From Microbacterium sp. cx-55 (GTDB lineage: Bacteria; Actinomycetota; Actinomycetes; Actinomycetales; Microbacteriaceae), in the NCBI RefSeq assembly GCF_021117345.1, contig NZ_CP088261.1:2542001-2606000 (forward strand): a DNA stretch of 64,000 nt. The letters run 5' to 3'. Positions 43,566-52,794 of the stretch are shown here, piece after piece (within the stretch, counting starts at the first letter, position 1; each line of letters starts with the position of its first letter). Under the pieces are notes generated by a model, which saw only the letters and a program-made list of their open reading frames with translations, searched no databases and was not told the DNA's origin. Both the position numbers and the translations under genes were made by a program.

Positions 43566-45295
43566 GAACCGCCGAGGTGCTGCGCTCCGCCCAACCCCCG
43601 ATCCGTCGTTTCTGGGGGCCGCTGGCCGCCGGTTTCGGCACCGCGGTCAGCGCGATCGCCCTGTTGGCCGCGAGCGCCTGGCTGATCACACGATCGGCCG
43701 AACAGCCCGCGGTCATGTACATCACGGCCGTCGTCGTCGCGGTACGCGCGTTTGCGCTCGGTCGCGGCGTCTTCCGCTACCTCGAACGTCTCACCGGGCA
43801 TGACGCGACGCTCGGTCAGCTCGCCGGGGTGCGCGCGGCGCTGGTGCGCCGGATCGTGCCGCTCGCCCCGGACGGCCTGGGCGGTGCGCGGCGCGGTGCG
43901 TTGCTCTCGCGGCTGGTCGACGACGTCGACGAGCTGCAGAACCTGCCGCTGCGCGTGGTCATGCCACTCGCAGTGGCCGGAACGGCGTCGCTCGCGAGCG
44001 TCGTCTTCGTCGCATTCCTCTCGCCCCTGGCCGCCGTCACCCTCGCCGCCTGCCTCGTCGTCGCCTTCGCTCTCGCGGTCTGGCTCGGCTGGCTCCTCGG
44101 CGCCCGCGCCGAGCGTCAGATCGCTCCGCTGCGCTCACGTCTGGCCGACGCGCTCGTCGACGAGCTGACGTCACTCGACGTGCTGACCGCGTTCGATGCA
44201 ACGGATGCGGCGCATGCCCGGGTTCGTGCCGCGGACGAGGCGCTGCGCCGAGCGATCGTCCGCCGCGCCGGAGCGCAGGGTTTCACCTCCGGCGCCGTGT
44301 CACTGCTCGCGGGTGTCGCCTCGGTCGCTGCCCTGCTCGTCGCCCTACCCGGGCTGAGCGCGGGCGCGATGGCCGGCCCGGCGTTCGCCGTGGTCGTGCT
44401 GTTGCCGATGGCCGTCTTCGAGATCTTCGGCCCCGTTCCGCTCGCGCTCGCGTCATGGCGCCAGGTGCGGTCTGCGGCCGAACGCGTCGCACGGACCGTT
44501 CCGGATGCGGTGCCCGCCGGCATTCCGCAGAACGAACCGGCCGCGACCGGATCGGCGCCTGCCCTCGGCACCGGTATCTCGCTGCGGGGCCTCAGCGCAC
44601 GCTGGCCCGACCGCGGCGGGAACGTCGATGGAGACGCCGTCGCGCCCACCGCGGCGACGCCCGCACCGCCGGTGGATGCATCCGACTCCGATTCGGGCCG
44701 ACTCATCGCGGTCGATCTCGACGTCGCGCCGGGCGAGCGCGTGCTGATCACCGGGCCGAGCGGCGCGGGAAAAACGACGCTCGCGCACGTCCTGGTGCGC
44801 TTCCTGGACTACGGCGGGTCGTATCGGATCGGCGATGTCGAGGCCCGCACGGTGAACGGCGATGATCTGCGGCGCACCGTGGGGCTATGCGAGCAGTCGC
44901 CGTACCTGTTCGACGAGTCCCTGCGGCAGAACCTGCTGTTCGCCCGGGACTCGGCCACCGACGACGACCTGTGGGCGGCGCTCGAACGGGTCGGTCTCGC
45001 GGGGTGGACCGCAGAGCGCGGGGGGCTCGACGCGAGCCTCGGCGAACGCGGCGCGCTCGTCTCGGGCGGCCAGGCCCAGCGCATCGCCCTCGCGCGGGCC
45101 CTCCTCGCCGACTTCCCGGTGCTCGTGCTCGACGAACCGACGGCGGGGGTCGACCCCGCCGCCTCCGATGCGCTGCTCGGCGACCTGCTCGGCGCAGTCG
45201 GCACCGAACGCGCCGTCATCCTCATCTCGCACGTCGACGTGCCGGCCGGACTCGTCGACCGCGAGGTGCGCCTGGAAGCCGGGCGCCTGGCCTGA
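43562..45295 (+). CDS. cydC: ABC transporter CydC
   Basis: The 577-residue partner of CydD has helices in the first 305 residues, a hydrophilic linker (about 345-375, acidic and P/A-rich) and an ATPase domain with G-P-S-G-A-G-K-T-T, S-G-G-Q-A-Q-R-I-A-L-A-R-A-L and V-L-V-L-D-E-P-T-A-G-V. The ATGA overlap with cydD shows strict coupling. It closes the cydABDC operon. Confidence 0.94.
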   Translation: MRTAEVLRSAQPPIRRFWGPLAAGFGTAVSAIALLAASAWLITRSAEQPAVMYITAVVVAVRAFALGRGVFRYLERLTGHDATLGQLAGVRAALVRRIVPLAPDGLGGARRGALLSRLVDDVDELQNLPLRVVMPLAVAGTASLASVVFVAFLSPLAAVTLAACLVVAFALAVWLGWLLGARAERQIAPLRSRLADALVDELTSLDVLTAFDATDAAHARVRAADEALRRAIVRRAGAQGFTSGAVSLLAGVASVAALLVALPGLSAGAMAGPAFAVVVLLPMAVFEIFGPVPLALASWRQVRSAAERVARTVPDAVPAGIPQNEPAATGSAPALGTGISLRGLSARWPDRGGNVDGDAVAPTAATPAPPVDASDSDSGRLIAVDLDVAPGERVLITGPSGAGKTTLAHVLVRFLDYGGSYRIGDVEARTVNGDDLRRTVGLCEQSPYLFDESLRQNLLFARDSATDDDLWAALERVGLAGWTAERGGLDASLGERGALVSGGQAQRIALARALLADFPVLVLDEPTAGVDPAASDALLGDLLGAVGTERAVILISHVDVPAGLVDREVRLEAGRLA

Positions 45296-45314
45296 CCGCA
45301 GCCTCCGTCACGGG

Positions 45315-45905
45315 CTAGAGGATGAGCCCGAAGGCCTGCTCCCCCGCGGCCGACGGCAGTCGCGTGAAGCCGAGCCGGTCGTAGAACCCGACGGCGGCGG
45401 TGTTCTCGGCGGACGCGACCAGGTGGACGCCGGTGACACCCCGCGAACGGAGCGTCTCACCGAGCCGCTCGATCAGGGCGCGCCCGAACCCCTGCCCCTG
45501 CAGGTCCGGAAGCAGATCGATGTGCAGATGGGCGGGATACTTCGCCGCGCGCGGATCGACGCGACTGCCCCGCGCGTCGGCGTACGCGAGCAGCCCGGCC
45601 TCGCGCGGGTCGGCGCCCTCGCGGGCGAAGCGGGCGGCGCGCACCGGCCACCACTCCGACCGGAACCACTCTTCGAAAGCGACCGTGTCGGGAGCGGCCA
45701 CGGCGTAGCCGAGCACCCGCCCCTCTCCCTCCACCACGAACGCGGTGTCGGGGTGTCGCGCCACATAGGGCAGCACGAAGATCTCAGCCCAGATGCCGTC
45801 GTCGGACAGCGCGCCCGTCGCATCCGCACCCGCGGCAGCCGTCCGCACGCAGATGTCGGCGAGGTCGGCCTCATCGCCGACGCGGAAAGGGCGGATGCGG
45901 CTCAT
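45315..45905 (-). CDS. GNAT family acetyltransferase
   Basis: The 196-residue protein starts S-R-I-R-P-F-R-V-G-D-E-A-D-L-A-D-I, typical of GNAT enzymes. The acetyl-CoA loop is seen in L-P-D-L-Q-G-Q-G-F-G-R-A-L-I (near 132-145), followed by G-V-H-L-V-A-S-A-E-N-T-A-A-V-G-F-Y-D-R-L-G-F. An acidic loop of the N-terminal half may define the substrate, which is unknown; it resembles the O-GlcNAcase-associated GNAT group. It is convergent with cydC. Confidence 0.9.
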   Translation of the reverse strand: MSRIRPFRVGDEADLADICVRTAAAGADATGALSDDGIWAEIFVLPYVARHPDTAFVVEGEGRVLGYAVAAPDTVAFEEWFRSEWWPVRAARFAREGADPREAGLLAYADARGSRVDPRAAKYPAHLHIDLLPDLQGQGFGRALIERLGETLRSRGVTGVHLVASAENTAAVGFYDRLGFTRLPSAAGEQAFGLIL

Positions 45906-45950
45906 TCGCCGAGCCTACGACGCGGCCGCGACTCTCCCGAGCCCGTCCTC

Positions 45951-47027
45951 TCAGACCGGCAGCAGCCGCACGGTCGTCGCCGGCACCTGCACCACGATCT
46001 CGACGCCGGGAACCAGGCCCGCATCCGCCAGCTCGTCGGTCGCGACGTCGACCGCCACCTGGATGCTGCCGCCCGCGGCCACGGTGTGCACGCGCACCCC
46101 GCCGACGGTCTGCTCGAGTCGTGCGACCACGGCGTGCCAGGTGGTCGTCCTACTGGTGCCGCTCCCGTGCACGTTCCCGGGCACGATGCGCGCGTCGGCG
46201 GGCCGGAAGACGGCGGCGACCGACTGGCCGTCCGGCACGCGGGCCCCGCGGTCCCCCGCGAACGCCACGTCGCCGACGCGGCACGCGCCACCGGCTGAGA
46301 CGCCGACGACCCGGTTGAGGCCGGCGAGCGAGGCGACGAAGGCCGTCGAGGGCGCACGCAGCACGTCACGGACGCGCCCGGACTGGGTGATCCGCCCGTC
46401 CTCAACGACGGCGACCCGGTCGGCGAGCGCCACCGCATCGACGGCGTCGTGCGTGACGATGATGCACGTGCGGTCGGCGAGCTGGGCACTGAGCATCGTC
46501 CGGATGCCGCTCGCGGTCACCGGATCCAGCGAGGTGAACGGCTCGTCGAGAAGGATGAGGCCGGGCGATGCGGCGAGCGCCCGCGCGACCGCGACGCGCT
46601 GCTGCTGACCCCCTGAAAGGGCTGCGGGGCGACGGTCGCCCGCCTCGGCGAGACCGACGCGCGCGAGCAGCTCGTCGGCCGTCCGGCGCGCCTCGGCCAC
46701 CGCGACACCGGCGGCGCGCGGACCGAAGGCGACGTTCTCACGCGCGGAGAGGTGCGGGAAGAGCCGCGGGTCCTGCCCGAGCAGCACCGTGCCGCGACGC
46801 GCGGCGGCGATCCGCATCCGCCCGTCCGACAGGGTGCGCTCGCCGAGCCTGACGTGTCCGGCGTCCAGCGCCACCAATCCGGCGATCGCGGCGAGCAGGG
46901 TCGACTTGCCGGCGCCGCTCGGACCCATGACGGCCACAGTGGTGCCGGATGCGGCCACGAGCCGCGCCGACAGCGTGAACCCGCTGGGGTAGTCGACCGT
47001 GACGTCGGCATCGAGCGTCTCGCTCAT
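45951..47027 (-). CDS. modC: Molybdate ABC transporter ATP-binding protein
   Basis: The 358-residue ATPase has G35-P-S-G-A-G-K-S, S-G-G-Q-Q-Q-R-V-A-V-A-R-A-L and I-L-L-D-E-P-F, and a C-terminal TOBE region (about 285-355) that would bind molybdate. The ATG at 47027 overlaps the modB stop (ATGA); the upstream frame is arginine-rich and not coding. It energises uptake of molybdate through ModB. Confidence 0.94.
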   Translation of the reverse strand: MSETLDADVTVDYPSGFTLSARLVAASGTTVAVMGPSGAGKSTLLAAIAGLVALDAGHVRLGERTLSDGRMRIAAARRGTVLLGQDPRLFPHLSARENVAFGPRAAGVAVAEARRTADELLARVGLAEAGDRRPAALSGGQQQRVAVARALAASPGLILLDEPFTSLDPVTASGIRTMLSAQLADRTCIIVTHDAVDAVALADRVAVVEDGRITQSGRVRDVLRAPSTAFVASLAGLNRVVGVSAGGACRVGDVAFAGDRGARVPDGQSVAAVFRPADARIVPGNVHGSGTSRTTTWHAVVARLEQTVGGVRVHTVAAGGSIQVAVDVATDELADAGLVPGVEIVVQVPATTVRLLPV

Positions 47028-47827
47028 CGCACCGCCTCCGGTCGCCAGGCCCGCACGAGCACGAGCACGAGCACGGCGGTCACGAGCAGCAGGAGCGCGA
47101 GCGCGACGGCGGTGCCCTGCGACACCCCGGCGCCATTGAACGCGGTGTAGATCGCGAGCGGCATGGTCTGGGTCACGCCCGGCGCGTTCCCCGCGAACAG
47201 CGCGGTGGCGCCGAACTCGCCGATCGCCCGCGCGAAGCACAGAACCGTTCCGGTCACGAGCCCCGGGGCGGCCAACGGCAGGGTCACCCGACGGAGCACT
47301 GTCCAGCGCCCGGCACCGAGGGCGGCCGCCGCCTGCTCGTACCCGGTGCCCGTTGCCCGGAGCGCCCCCTCGAGGGCCAGCACGAGGAACGGCAGCGCGA
47401 CGAAGGCCTGCGCGAGCACCACCGCCGCCGTCGTGAACGGCAACCGGACGCCCACGAGATCCAGGGCGCCGCCGAGCCACCCGTTGCGGCCGAAGAGAAA
47501 CAGGAGCGCGATTCCACCCACCATGGGCGGCAGCACGAGCGGCACCGTCACGGCCGCACGGAGGATCGCGGCGGCCCTCGCCCCGGAACGGGCGATCAGG
47601 AGCGCGAGCGGAACACCCACGAGCAGGCACAGGACGGTCGCCACGAGCCCGGTGCCGAGCGAGAGGCCGAGGGCCGAGAGCGCGGCCGGAGAGGTGACGT
47701 CCTGCCACAGCGTCGACCACTGCACGCGCGCGACGAGCGCGACCAGGGGAACGACGAGGAACGCCAGACCGAGTGCCGCGGGCGCGACAAGCGCACGCGG
47801 CACGAACGCCGGAGTCCGACGACTCAC
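47024..47827 (-). CDS. modB: Molybdate ABC transporter permease
   Basis: The 267-residue permease has about five to six helices and the E-G-A-x-x-x-x-x-x-x-x-x-A-A-A-L-G-A coupling motif (near 165-185). The GTG at 47827 overlaps the modA stop (GTGA). The order modA-modB-modC matches molybdate transporters. Confidence 0.93.
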   Translation of the reverse strand: MSRRTPAFVPRALVAPAALGLAFLVVPLVALVARVQWSTLWQDVTSPAALSALGLSLGTGLVATVLCLLVGVPLALLIARSGARAAAILRAAVTVPLVLPPMVGGIALLFLFGRNGWLGGALDLVGVRLPFTTAAVVLAQAFVALPFLVLALEGALRATGTGYEQAAAALGAGRWTVLRRVTLPLAAPGLVTGTVLCFARAIGEFGATALFAGNAPGVTQTMPLAIYTAFNGAGVSQGTAVALALLLLVTAVLVLVLVRAWRPEAVR

Positions 47828-48606
47828 GCCGGTCCGAAGCCGAGGCGGGCGAGGATCGCGCGGCCTTCGTCTCCCGCGACGAACGCGACGAAGGCGGCGG
47901 CGGCGTCGGCATCCGGTGCGTCCGTGAGAGCCACGATCGGGTAGCGGTTGACGACGTCGGCGGCGCCGTCCGGAACGATCGATTCGACGTCGGCGTTGCC
48001 GAGCGCGTCGGTCGCGTAGACGAGCCCCGCGTCGGCCTCGCCCTCGGCGACCTTCGTCAGCACCGCCGTCACATTCTGCTCGGCGCTGGCGGGCGTCACC
48101 GTGACCCCCGCGTTCGCGAGCAGGGTCTGGGAGGCCGCGCCGCACGGCACCTCGGGCGCACAGAGCACGACGGTCGCACCCGGTGCCGCGAGATCGGCCA
48201 GCGACGAGATGCCGGCCGGGTTGCCGGCGGGCACCACGATGACGAGCGTGTTGGAGGCGAAGAGCGTGGGGTCTGCGGCGAGACCCGCGTCGACGACCTT
48301 CGCCATGTTCTTCTCGTCCGCCGAGGCGAACACGTCGACCGGCGCGCCCTCGATGATCTGGTTGGCGAGCGTCGACGATCCGTCGTATGAGATCGGGCGC
48401 ACATCGACTCCCGGATGCTGCGCTTCGAAGGCCGCGGCGATCTCGTCGAACGCGGTGCCGAGCGAGGCGGCGGCCGAGATCGTGAGCGATCCGGTGAGCT
48501 CGTCGCTCGCGGCCGTCGATGCGGCCGGGGCGGTGCTGCCCGCGCAGCCCGCGGCGAGGAAGGCAGTCGTGGCGAGGAGGGCGGCGAGGGCGGCTCGGCG
48601 GCGCAT
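47824..48606 (-). CDS. modA: Molybdate-binding lipoprotein
   Basis: The 260-residue protein has a lipoprotein signal ending L-A-A-G-C21 and the family start L-T-I-S-A-A-A-S-L-G-T-A-F-D-E-I. The periplasmic-binding fold with A-D-A-G-L-V-Y-A-T-D is typical of ModA. It captures molybdate (or tungstate) outside the membrane. It follows the molbindin gene by one base. Confidence 0.95.
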   Translation of the reverse strand: MRRRAALAALLATTAFLAAGCAGSTAPAASTAASDELTGSLTISAAASLGTAFDEIAAAFEAQHPGVDVRPISYDGSSTLANQIIEGAPVDVFASADEKNMAKVVDAGLAADPTLFASNTLVIVVPAGNPAGISSLADLAAPGATVVLCAPEVPCGAASQTLLANAGVTVTPASAEQNVTAVLTKVAEGEADAGLVYATDALGNADVESIVPDGAADVVNRYPIVALTDAPDADAAAAFVAFVAGDEGRAILARLGFGPA

Positions 48607-48607
48607 G

Positions 48608-49000
48608 TCAGTCCTTCGGGGTTTCGACGATGACGGTGGTGGCTTTGACGACGGCGACCGCGAGCGACCCGGGCTCGAGCGCGAGTTCGCGTGCCGACTC
48701 GGCCGACATGAGCGACACCACCCGGTGCGGGCCCGCCTGGATATCGACCTGGGCCATCACCCCGTCGATCTGCACGCGCGTCACGAGGCCGGTGAACCGG
48801 TTGCGGGCGCTCGAGAGCACATCGCCGGGGAGGGATGCGGATGCCGCGAGCGCGACGGCCCGCTCGGCCAGGGCGGCGCCCGGAATCTCCGCCGGGGTCG
48901 CGTCGGTCACGGGGAGCAGCCCCTGATCGATCCACCGGCGCACCGTGTCGTCGCTCACCCCGAGCAACCGGGCGGCCTGGGCGACCTTGTAGCTGTGCAT
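48608..49000 (-). CDS. Molbindin-type HTH protein
   Basis: The 130-residue protein combines an N-terminal MerR-like helix-turn-helix (Y-K-V-A-Q-A-A-R-L-L-G-V-S-D-D-T-V-R-R-W, about 4-23) with a C-terminal Mop/TOBE domain (about 62-128; S-A-R-N-R-F-T-G-L-V). Such proteins bind molybdate and act as regulator or store. It is the first gene of a modABC operon and likely controls it. The ATG at 49000 is the only reasonable start. Confidence 0.9.
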   Translation of the reverse strand: MHSYKVAQAARLLGVSDDTVRRWIDQGLLPVTDATPAEIPGAALAERAVALAASASLPGDVLSSARNRFTGLVTRVQIDGVMAQVDIQAGPHRVVSLMSAESARELALEPGSLAVAVVKATTVIVETPKD

Positions 49001-49089
49001 CCCGCCACTCTAGTGCCGCACATACGGGTTAAGGCGCGAGATATCTCCGCATCTGCGTGCAGACCGGAGCTCGTGAAGGCGCGATCCTT

Positions 49090-49142
49090 CGCTCACGTGA
49101 CGCGATCCGCGATCCCGGGCGACGGATTGCGACATGCGAGCG
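49090..49142. repeat. Single CACGTG-type palindrome in a divergent promoter region
   Basis: The arms CGCTCACGTGACGCGATC (49090-49107) and GATTGCGACATGCGAGCG (49125-49142) enclose a 17-base loop, the same word pair and loop size as the units at 31.0 kb. It lies between the divergent starts of the molbindin gene (49000) and moeB (49183). Confidence 0.8.
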
Positions 49143-49182
49143 CTCCCGATCCGGGCGGATGCGGCGGGCCTACGCTGGATCC

Positions 49183-50370
49183 ATGCCGTTCCCGCCGCTG
49201 GTCGAGCCCACCGATACTCTGAGCGACGCCGAGCGGGTGCGCACCGCCCGGCACGCGGCGCTGGCCGGCTTCGGCGAACTCTCGCAGCGACGGCTCGCCG
49301 CATCCCGCGTCGCCGTGATCGGCGCGGGCGGCCTCGGCTCTCCCGTCGTGCTCGCCCTCGCTGCGGCCGGCGTCGGCGAACTCGTCGTGATCGACGACGA
49401 CGTGGTCGATCAATCGAACCTGCACCGGCAGATCCTGCATCGGCACGCCGATCTCGGCGCCCCCAAGGTCGACAGCGCGGTGCGCGCCGCGGCCGACCTC
49501 TCCCCCACCACGACCGTCCGCGCGGTACGACGGCGGCTCACCGCCGACAACGCGGCGGAGCTGCTCGCCGGCGCACACCTCGTCATCGACGGTTCCGACA
49601 CCTTCGAGACCCGCGGGGCGGTCGCCGCGGCGACCGAGGCATCCGGCATCCCGCTCGTCTGGGGCACCCTGCAGGAGTTCGACGCGCAGGTGACGGTCTT
49701 CTGGTCGAGCCCACCGCCCGGACACGACGCCGTCGTGCTGCACGATCTCTATCCCCCCGAAAGCGTCGGCGAGGTTCCGACGTGCGCGCAGGTCGGAGTG
49801 CTGGGCGCACTCTGCGTGCAGGTGGGCGGCCTGCTGGCGATCGAGGCCATCAAGCTCCTCACGGGCATCGGCGAACCGCTACTCGGACGCGTGCTGCTGA
49901 TCGACTCGCTCCGGGCCCGGCAGCGCGAGATCCCGCTGCGGTCATCGCGCACCCCCGCCCCAGCGACGGACGCCGCCTTTCCGAGCGGCAAGACGGGCCT
50001 GATGGGCGAGACGGGCCTGAGCGGCGAGGCGGATTCGGCATCACCCGCCCGCGTGCCGGATGCGCCGGTGCCGGTGCACGTTTCCCCGACCCTCCTCGAT
50101 GACAGCCGGGCCGCCGGCGCCACGGTGCTCGATGTGCGCGAGCCGCGCGAGACGGCGACGGGCACGATCGAGGGCGCGCGCCTGGTTCCCCTCGGCGAGG
50201 TGCTCGCCGACCCGTCGGCGCTCGGCACCGGCCCCTTCGTGGTCGTCTGCCAGGCGGGCGTGCGGGCGGAGCGAGCCGCGGTGGCGCTCCTTCGGGCCGG
50301 GGCATCCGCATCCGTCCTCTCCGGCGGAATGGATGCCTGGCAGGGCACCGGACACCGGGCGACCGCATGA
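49183..50370 (+). CDS. moeB: MoeB/MoeZ-like adenylyltransferase-sulfurtransferase
   Basis: The 395-residue protein fuses an E1-like ThiF domain to a C-terminal rhodanese. The nucleotide loop G47-A-G-G-L-G-S-P, the D-D-D-V-V-D-Q-S-N-L-H-R-Q segment and the catalytic cysteine C201 (P-T-C-A-Q-V-G-V-L-G) are present; rhodanese C356 is in C-Q-A-G-V-R. It activates the MoaD C-terminus and delivers sulfur. The two C-x-x-C zinc pairs usual in MoeB are not seen. A serine/proline linker of about 50 residues joins the domains. It heads the moeB-moeA-moaC-mobA-DUF6457-moaD operon. Confidence 0.92.
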   Translation: MPFPPLVEPTDTLSDAERVRTARHAALAGFGELSQRRLAASRVAVIGAGGLGSPVVLALAAAGVGELVVIDDDVVDQSNLHRQILHRHADLGAPKVDSAVRAAADLSPTTTVRAVRRRLTADNAAELLAGAHLVIDGSDTFETRGAVAAATEASGIPLVWGTLQEFDAQVTVFWSSPPPGHDAVVLHDLYPPESVGEVPTCAQVGVLGALCVQVGGLLAIEAIKLLTGIGEPLLGRVLLIDSLRARQREIPLRSSRTPAPATDAAFPSGKTGLMGETGLSGEADSASPARVPDAPVPVHVSPTLLDDSRAAGATVLDVREPRETATGTIEGARLVPLGEVLADPSALGTGPFVVVCQAGVRAERAAVALLRAGASASVLSGGMDAWQGTGHRATA

Positions 50371-51611
50371 GCGACGAGCTGCGTACCGTCGAAGAACAGG
50401 TGGCGCGCGTCCTCGCGGAGGTCGCCCCGACCGCCGCCGAGTCGGTGCCGCTCGCGCAGGCGCAGGGTCGCACGCTGCAGAGCGAGGTGCGCGCGGCCGT
50501 CGATATTCCGGTGTTCGACAACTCCGCGATGGACGGCTTCGCGGTGCGCTACGCCGATGTCGCGGCGGCAGACCCGCAGCATCCGGTGACCCTGCGCGTC
50601 GTCGCCGACCTGCCCGCGGGCACCGCGCTCGACCCCGTCCTGCAGGCGGGCGAGGCCGCGCGGATCATGACGGGCTCTCCGGTACCGACGTCGGCCGACA
50701 CGATCGTGCCGTTCGAAGACACCGTCGGCGGGCTCGCTGATTCGCTCACCGATGTCATCGTGCGGCACGCCCCGCAGGCGACCGGGGTGCACCTTCGTCG
50801 GCGGGCGGCGGATGCGTCGGTCGGCGATGTCATCGTCGCCGCCGGAACCGCGCTCGGCCCGTTGCAGCTCTCTGCCGCCGCCGCGTCGGGCGTTGCCGTC
50901 GTCTCGGTGCACGCGAGGCCCCGTGTGGCCGTCATCTCCACCGGGAGCGAGCTCGTCGCCGCCGGCGAACCGCTGGGTCGGGGCCAGATCCCCGAGTCGA
51001 ACGGCCTTCTGCTCGCGGCGCTCGCGACCGATGCCGGCGCGGAGATCGCCTGGCGCACGAGCGTCGACGACACCGACGCGGCGTTCCTCGAGGCGCTGCG
51101 GCGTGCCGCCGAGGCCCGCGCCGACATCGTGATCACGAGCGGCGGGGTGAGCGCGGGAGCCTTCGAGGTCGTCAAGAACGTGCTGCAGGGCAGCGATGTC
51201 GCCTTCTCCAAGGTCGCCATGCAACCCGGAAAGCCCCAGGCGTTCGGCCGCCTCCCGACCGGCGCGCTGCTCTTCGGGCTGCCCGGAAATCCGGTCAGCT
51301 CCGCGGTCTCGTTCGAGGTCTTCGTGCGCCCGGCGCTCCTTCGCATGCAGGGGCGCTCGGAGATTTACCGACCGATCCTGCGGTTGCCCGCCGCATCCGG
51401 ATGGCGCACGCCGCCGTCCCGCCGGCAGTACCTGCCCGCGGCGATCGACCGATCCGACCCGGCACGGTGGACCGTGCGGCCGGCGACCGGCGGGGGGTCG
51501 GGTTCGCACCTGGCCGGCGGTTTGGCCCGCGCCGAGGCGTATGCCATCGTCGCTGCCGAGATCGACGCCGTGGCCGAGGGCGATCTCGTCGATGTCATGC
51601 TGATGGCATGA
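50367..51611 (+). CDS. moeA: Molybdopterin molybdenumtransferase MoeA
   Basis: The 414-residue enzyme inserts molybdenum into adenylated molybdopterin. Motifs include D-N-S-A-M-D-G-F-A, M-T-G-S-P-V-P, T-S-G-G-V-S-A-G, Q-P-G-K-P-Q-A-F-G and G-L-P-G-N-P-V-S. The start overlaps the moeB stop and its own stop overlaps moaC (ATGA), indicating tight coupling. Confidence 0.96.
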   Translation: MSDELRTVEEQVARVLAEVAPTAAESVPLAQAQGRTLQSEVRAAVDIPVFDNSAMDGFAVRYADVAAADPQHPVTLRVVADLPAGTALDPVLQAGEAARIMTGSPVPTSADTIVPFEDTVGGLADSLTDVIVRHAPQATGVHLRRRAADASVGDVIVAAGTALGPLQLSAAAASGVAVVSVHARPRVAVISTGSELVAAGEPLGRGQIPESNGLLLAALATDAGAEIAWRTSVDDTDAAFLEALRRAAEARADIVITSGGVSAGAFEVVKNVLQGSDVAFSKVAMQPGKPQAFGRLPTGALLFGLPGNPVSSAVSFEVFVRPALLRMQGRSEIYRPILRLPAASGWRTPPSRRQYLPAAIDRSDPARWTVRPATGGGSGSHLAGGLARAEAYAIVAAEIDAVAEGDLVDVMLMA

Positions 51612-52084
51612 GTTTCACGCACCTGGATGCGGCCGGCCACGCGCGCATGGTCGATGTCACCGCGAAGCAGCCCACGGTTCGCGCGGCGACCGCGCGCGGG
51701 TTCGTCCACTGTGGACCGGGCGTCGTCGCGGCGCTCCGCGACGGCAGCGTTCCGAAGGGCGACGTGCTCGCCGTGGCGCGCATCGCCGGCATCCAGGCCG
51801 CCAAGCACACCCCGGATCTCCTCCCGCTCGCGCACGTCATCGGCGTGCACGGCGCCACCGTCGACCTGGTCATCGTCGATGCGGGGATCGAGATCGAAGC
51901 GACTGTCCGGACCGCTGACCGCACCGGAGTCGAGATGGAGGCGATGACCGCCGTGTCCGTCGCGGCGCTGACCGTCGTCGACATGGTCAAGGCGCTCGAC
52001 AAGGGCACCTCGATCGACAACGTCCGCATCGTGCGCAAAGAGGGCGGCAAGTCCGGCACCTGGACCCGCCCCGGCGAGGAATGA
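51608..52084 (+). CDS. moaC: Cyclic pyranopterin monophosphate synthase MoaC
   Basis: The 158-residue protein acts after MoaA in molybdopterin synthesis. It has the family M-V-D-V-T-A-K start, the K-G-D-V-L-A-V-A-R-I-A-G-I-Q-A-A-K segment, L-P-L-A-H, and the active-site region G-V-E-M-E-A-M-T-A-V with K-A-L-D-K. Length fits the family. It is coupled to moeA and mobA by overlaps. Confidence 0.96.
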   Translation: MSFTHLDAAGHARMVDVTAKQPTVRAATARGFVHCGPGVVAALRDGSVPKGDVLAVARIAGIQAAKHTPDLLPLAHVIGVHGATVDLVIVDAGIEIEATVRTADRTGVEMEAMTAVSVAALTVVDMVKALDKGTSIDNVRIVRKEGGKSGTWTRPGEE

Positions 52085-52794
52085 GCGCGACTCTCGGCGC
52101 GATCGTGCTGGCCGGGGGCCGGGCGACGCGTCTGGACGGCGTCGACAAGCCGGCGCTCGAGGTCGGCGGCATCTCGCTGCTGGAACGCGCCGTGGCCGCG
52201 GCGCAGGCGGCGGGCGCAGCATCCGTCGTCATCGTCGGACCGCCCGGCGCAGAACTGCCGCACACGGTGCGCGTGCAGGAGCAGCCGGCGTTCGCCGGGC
52301 CGGCCGCCGCGATCGTCGCGGGGCTCGGCGCGCTGGAGACCGCGGCAGGGCGGGCGGCGGACGCTGCGATCGATCCGGCGTGGTTCGCTGCGGTCGATGC
52401 GGCAAACGATCCGGAGTGGATGCTCGTGCTGGCGGCCGATCTGGCGCGACCGGATGCGGCGGTCGCCCGACTCGTCGCCGACCTGGCTCTTCTGCCGGCC
52501 GATACCGACGGCGTGTGCCTCGCCGACGGCTCGTCGCGCCCGCAGTGGCTGACGGGGGCGTATCGCACCGCATCCCTCCGACGCGCCGCGAAGGCGCTAC
52601 CGGATGCGGGCCGCGATGCTCCCGTGCGGGCACTGCTGGACGACCTGTCGATCGCCGTCTTCCGCGTCCCCGACGACATCGTCCACGACGTCGACACGTG
52701 GCAGGATCTGGAGCAGGCGCGGCGGCTCTACGACGACACCGCGAACGCACAGGCGGTGGGCGGCCCGAGCCGCCTCGAGGAGGAGACCCCATGA
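52081..52794 (+). CDS. mobA: Molybdenum cofactor guanylyltransferase
   Basis: The 237-residue enzyme has the nucleotide-binding motif V-L-A-G-G-R-A-T-R-L-D-G-V-D-K-P of MobA proteins, with the loop at residues about 9-24, and later L-V-L-A-A-D-L-A-R-P. It adds GMP to form the guanine dinucleotide form of the cofactor that formate dehydrogenase-type enzymes use. It starts with ATGA overlap to moaC. Confidence 0.93.
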   Translation: MSATLGAIVLAGGRATRLDGVDKPALEVGGISLLERAVAAAQAAGAASVVIVGPPGAELPHTVRVQEQPAFAGPAAAIVAGLGALETAAGRAADAAIDPAWFAAVDAANDPEWMLVLAADLARPDAAVARLVADLALLPADTDGVCLADGSSRPQWLTGAYRTASLRRAAKALPDAGRDAPVRALLDDLSIAVFRVPDDIVHDVDTWQDLEQARRLYDDTANAQAVGGPSRLEEETP

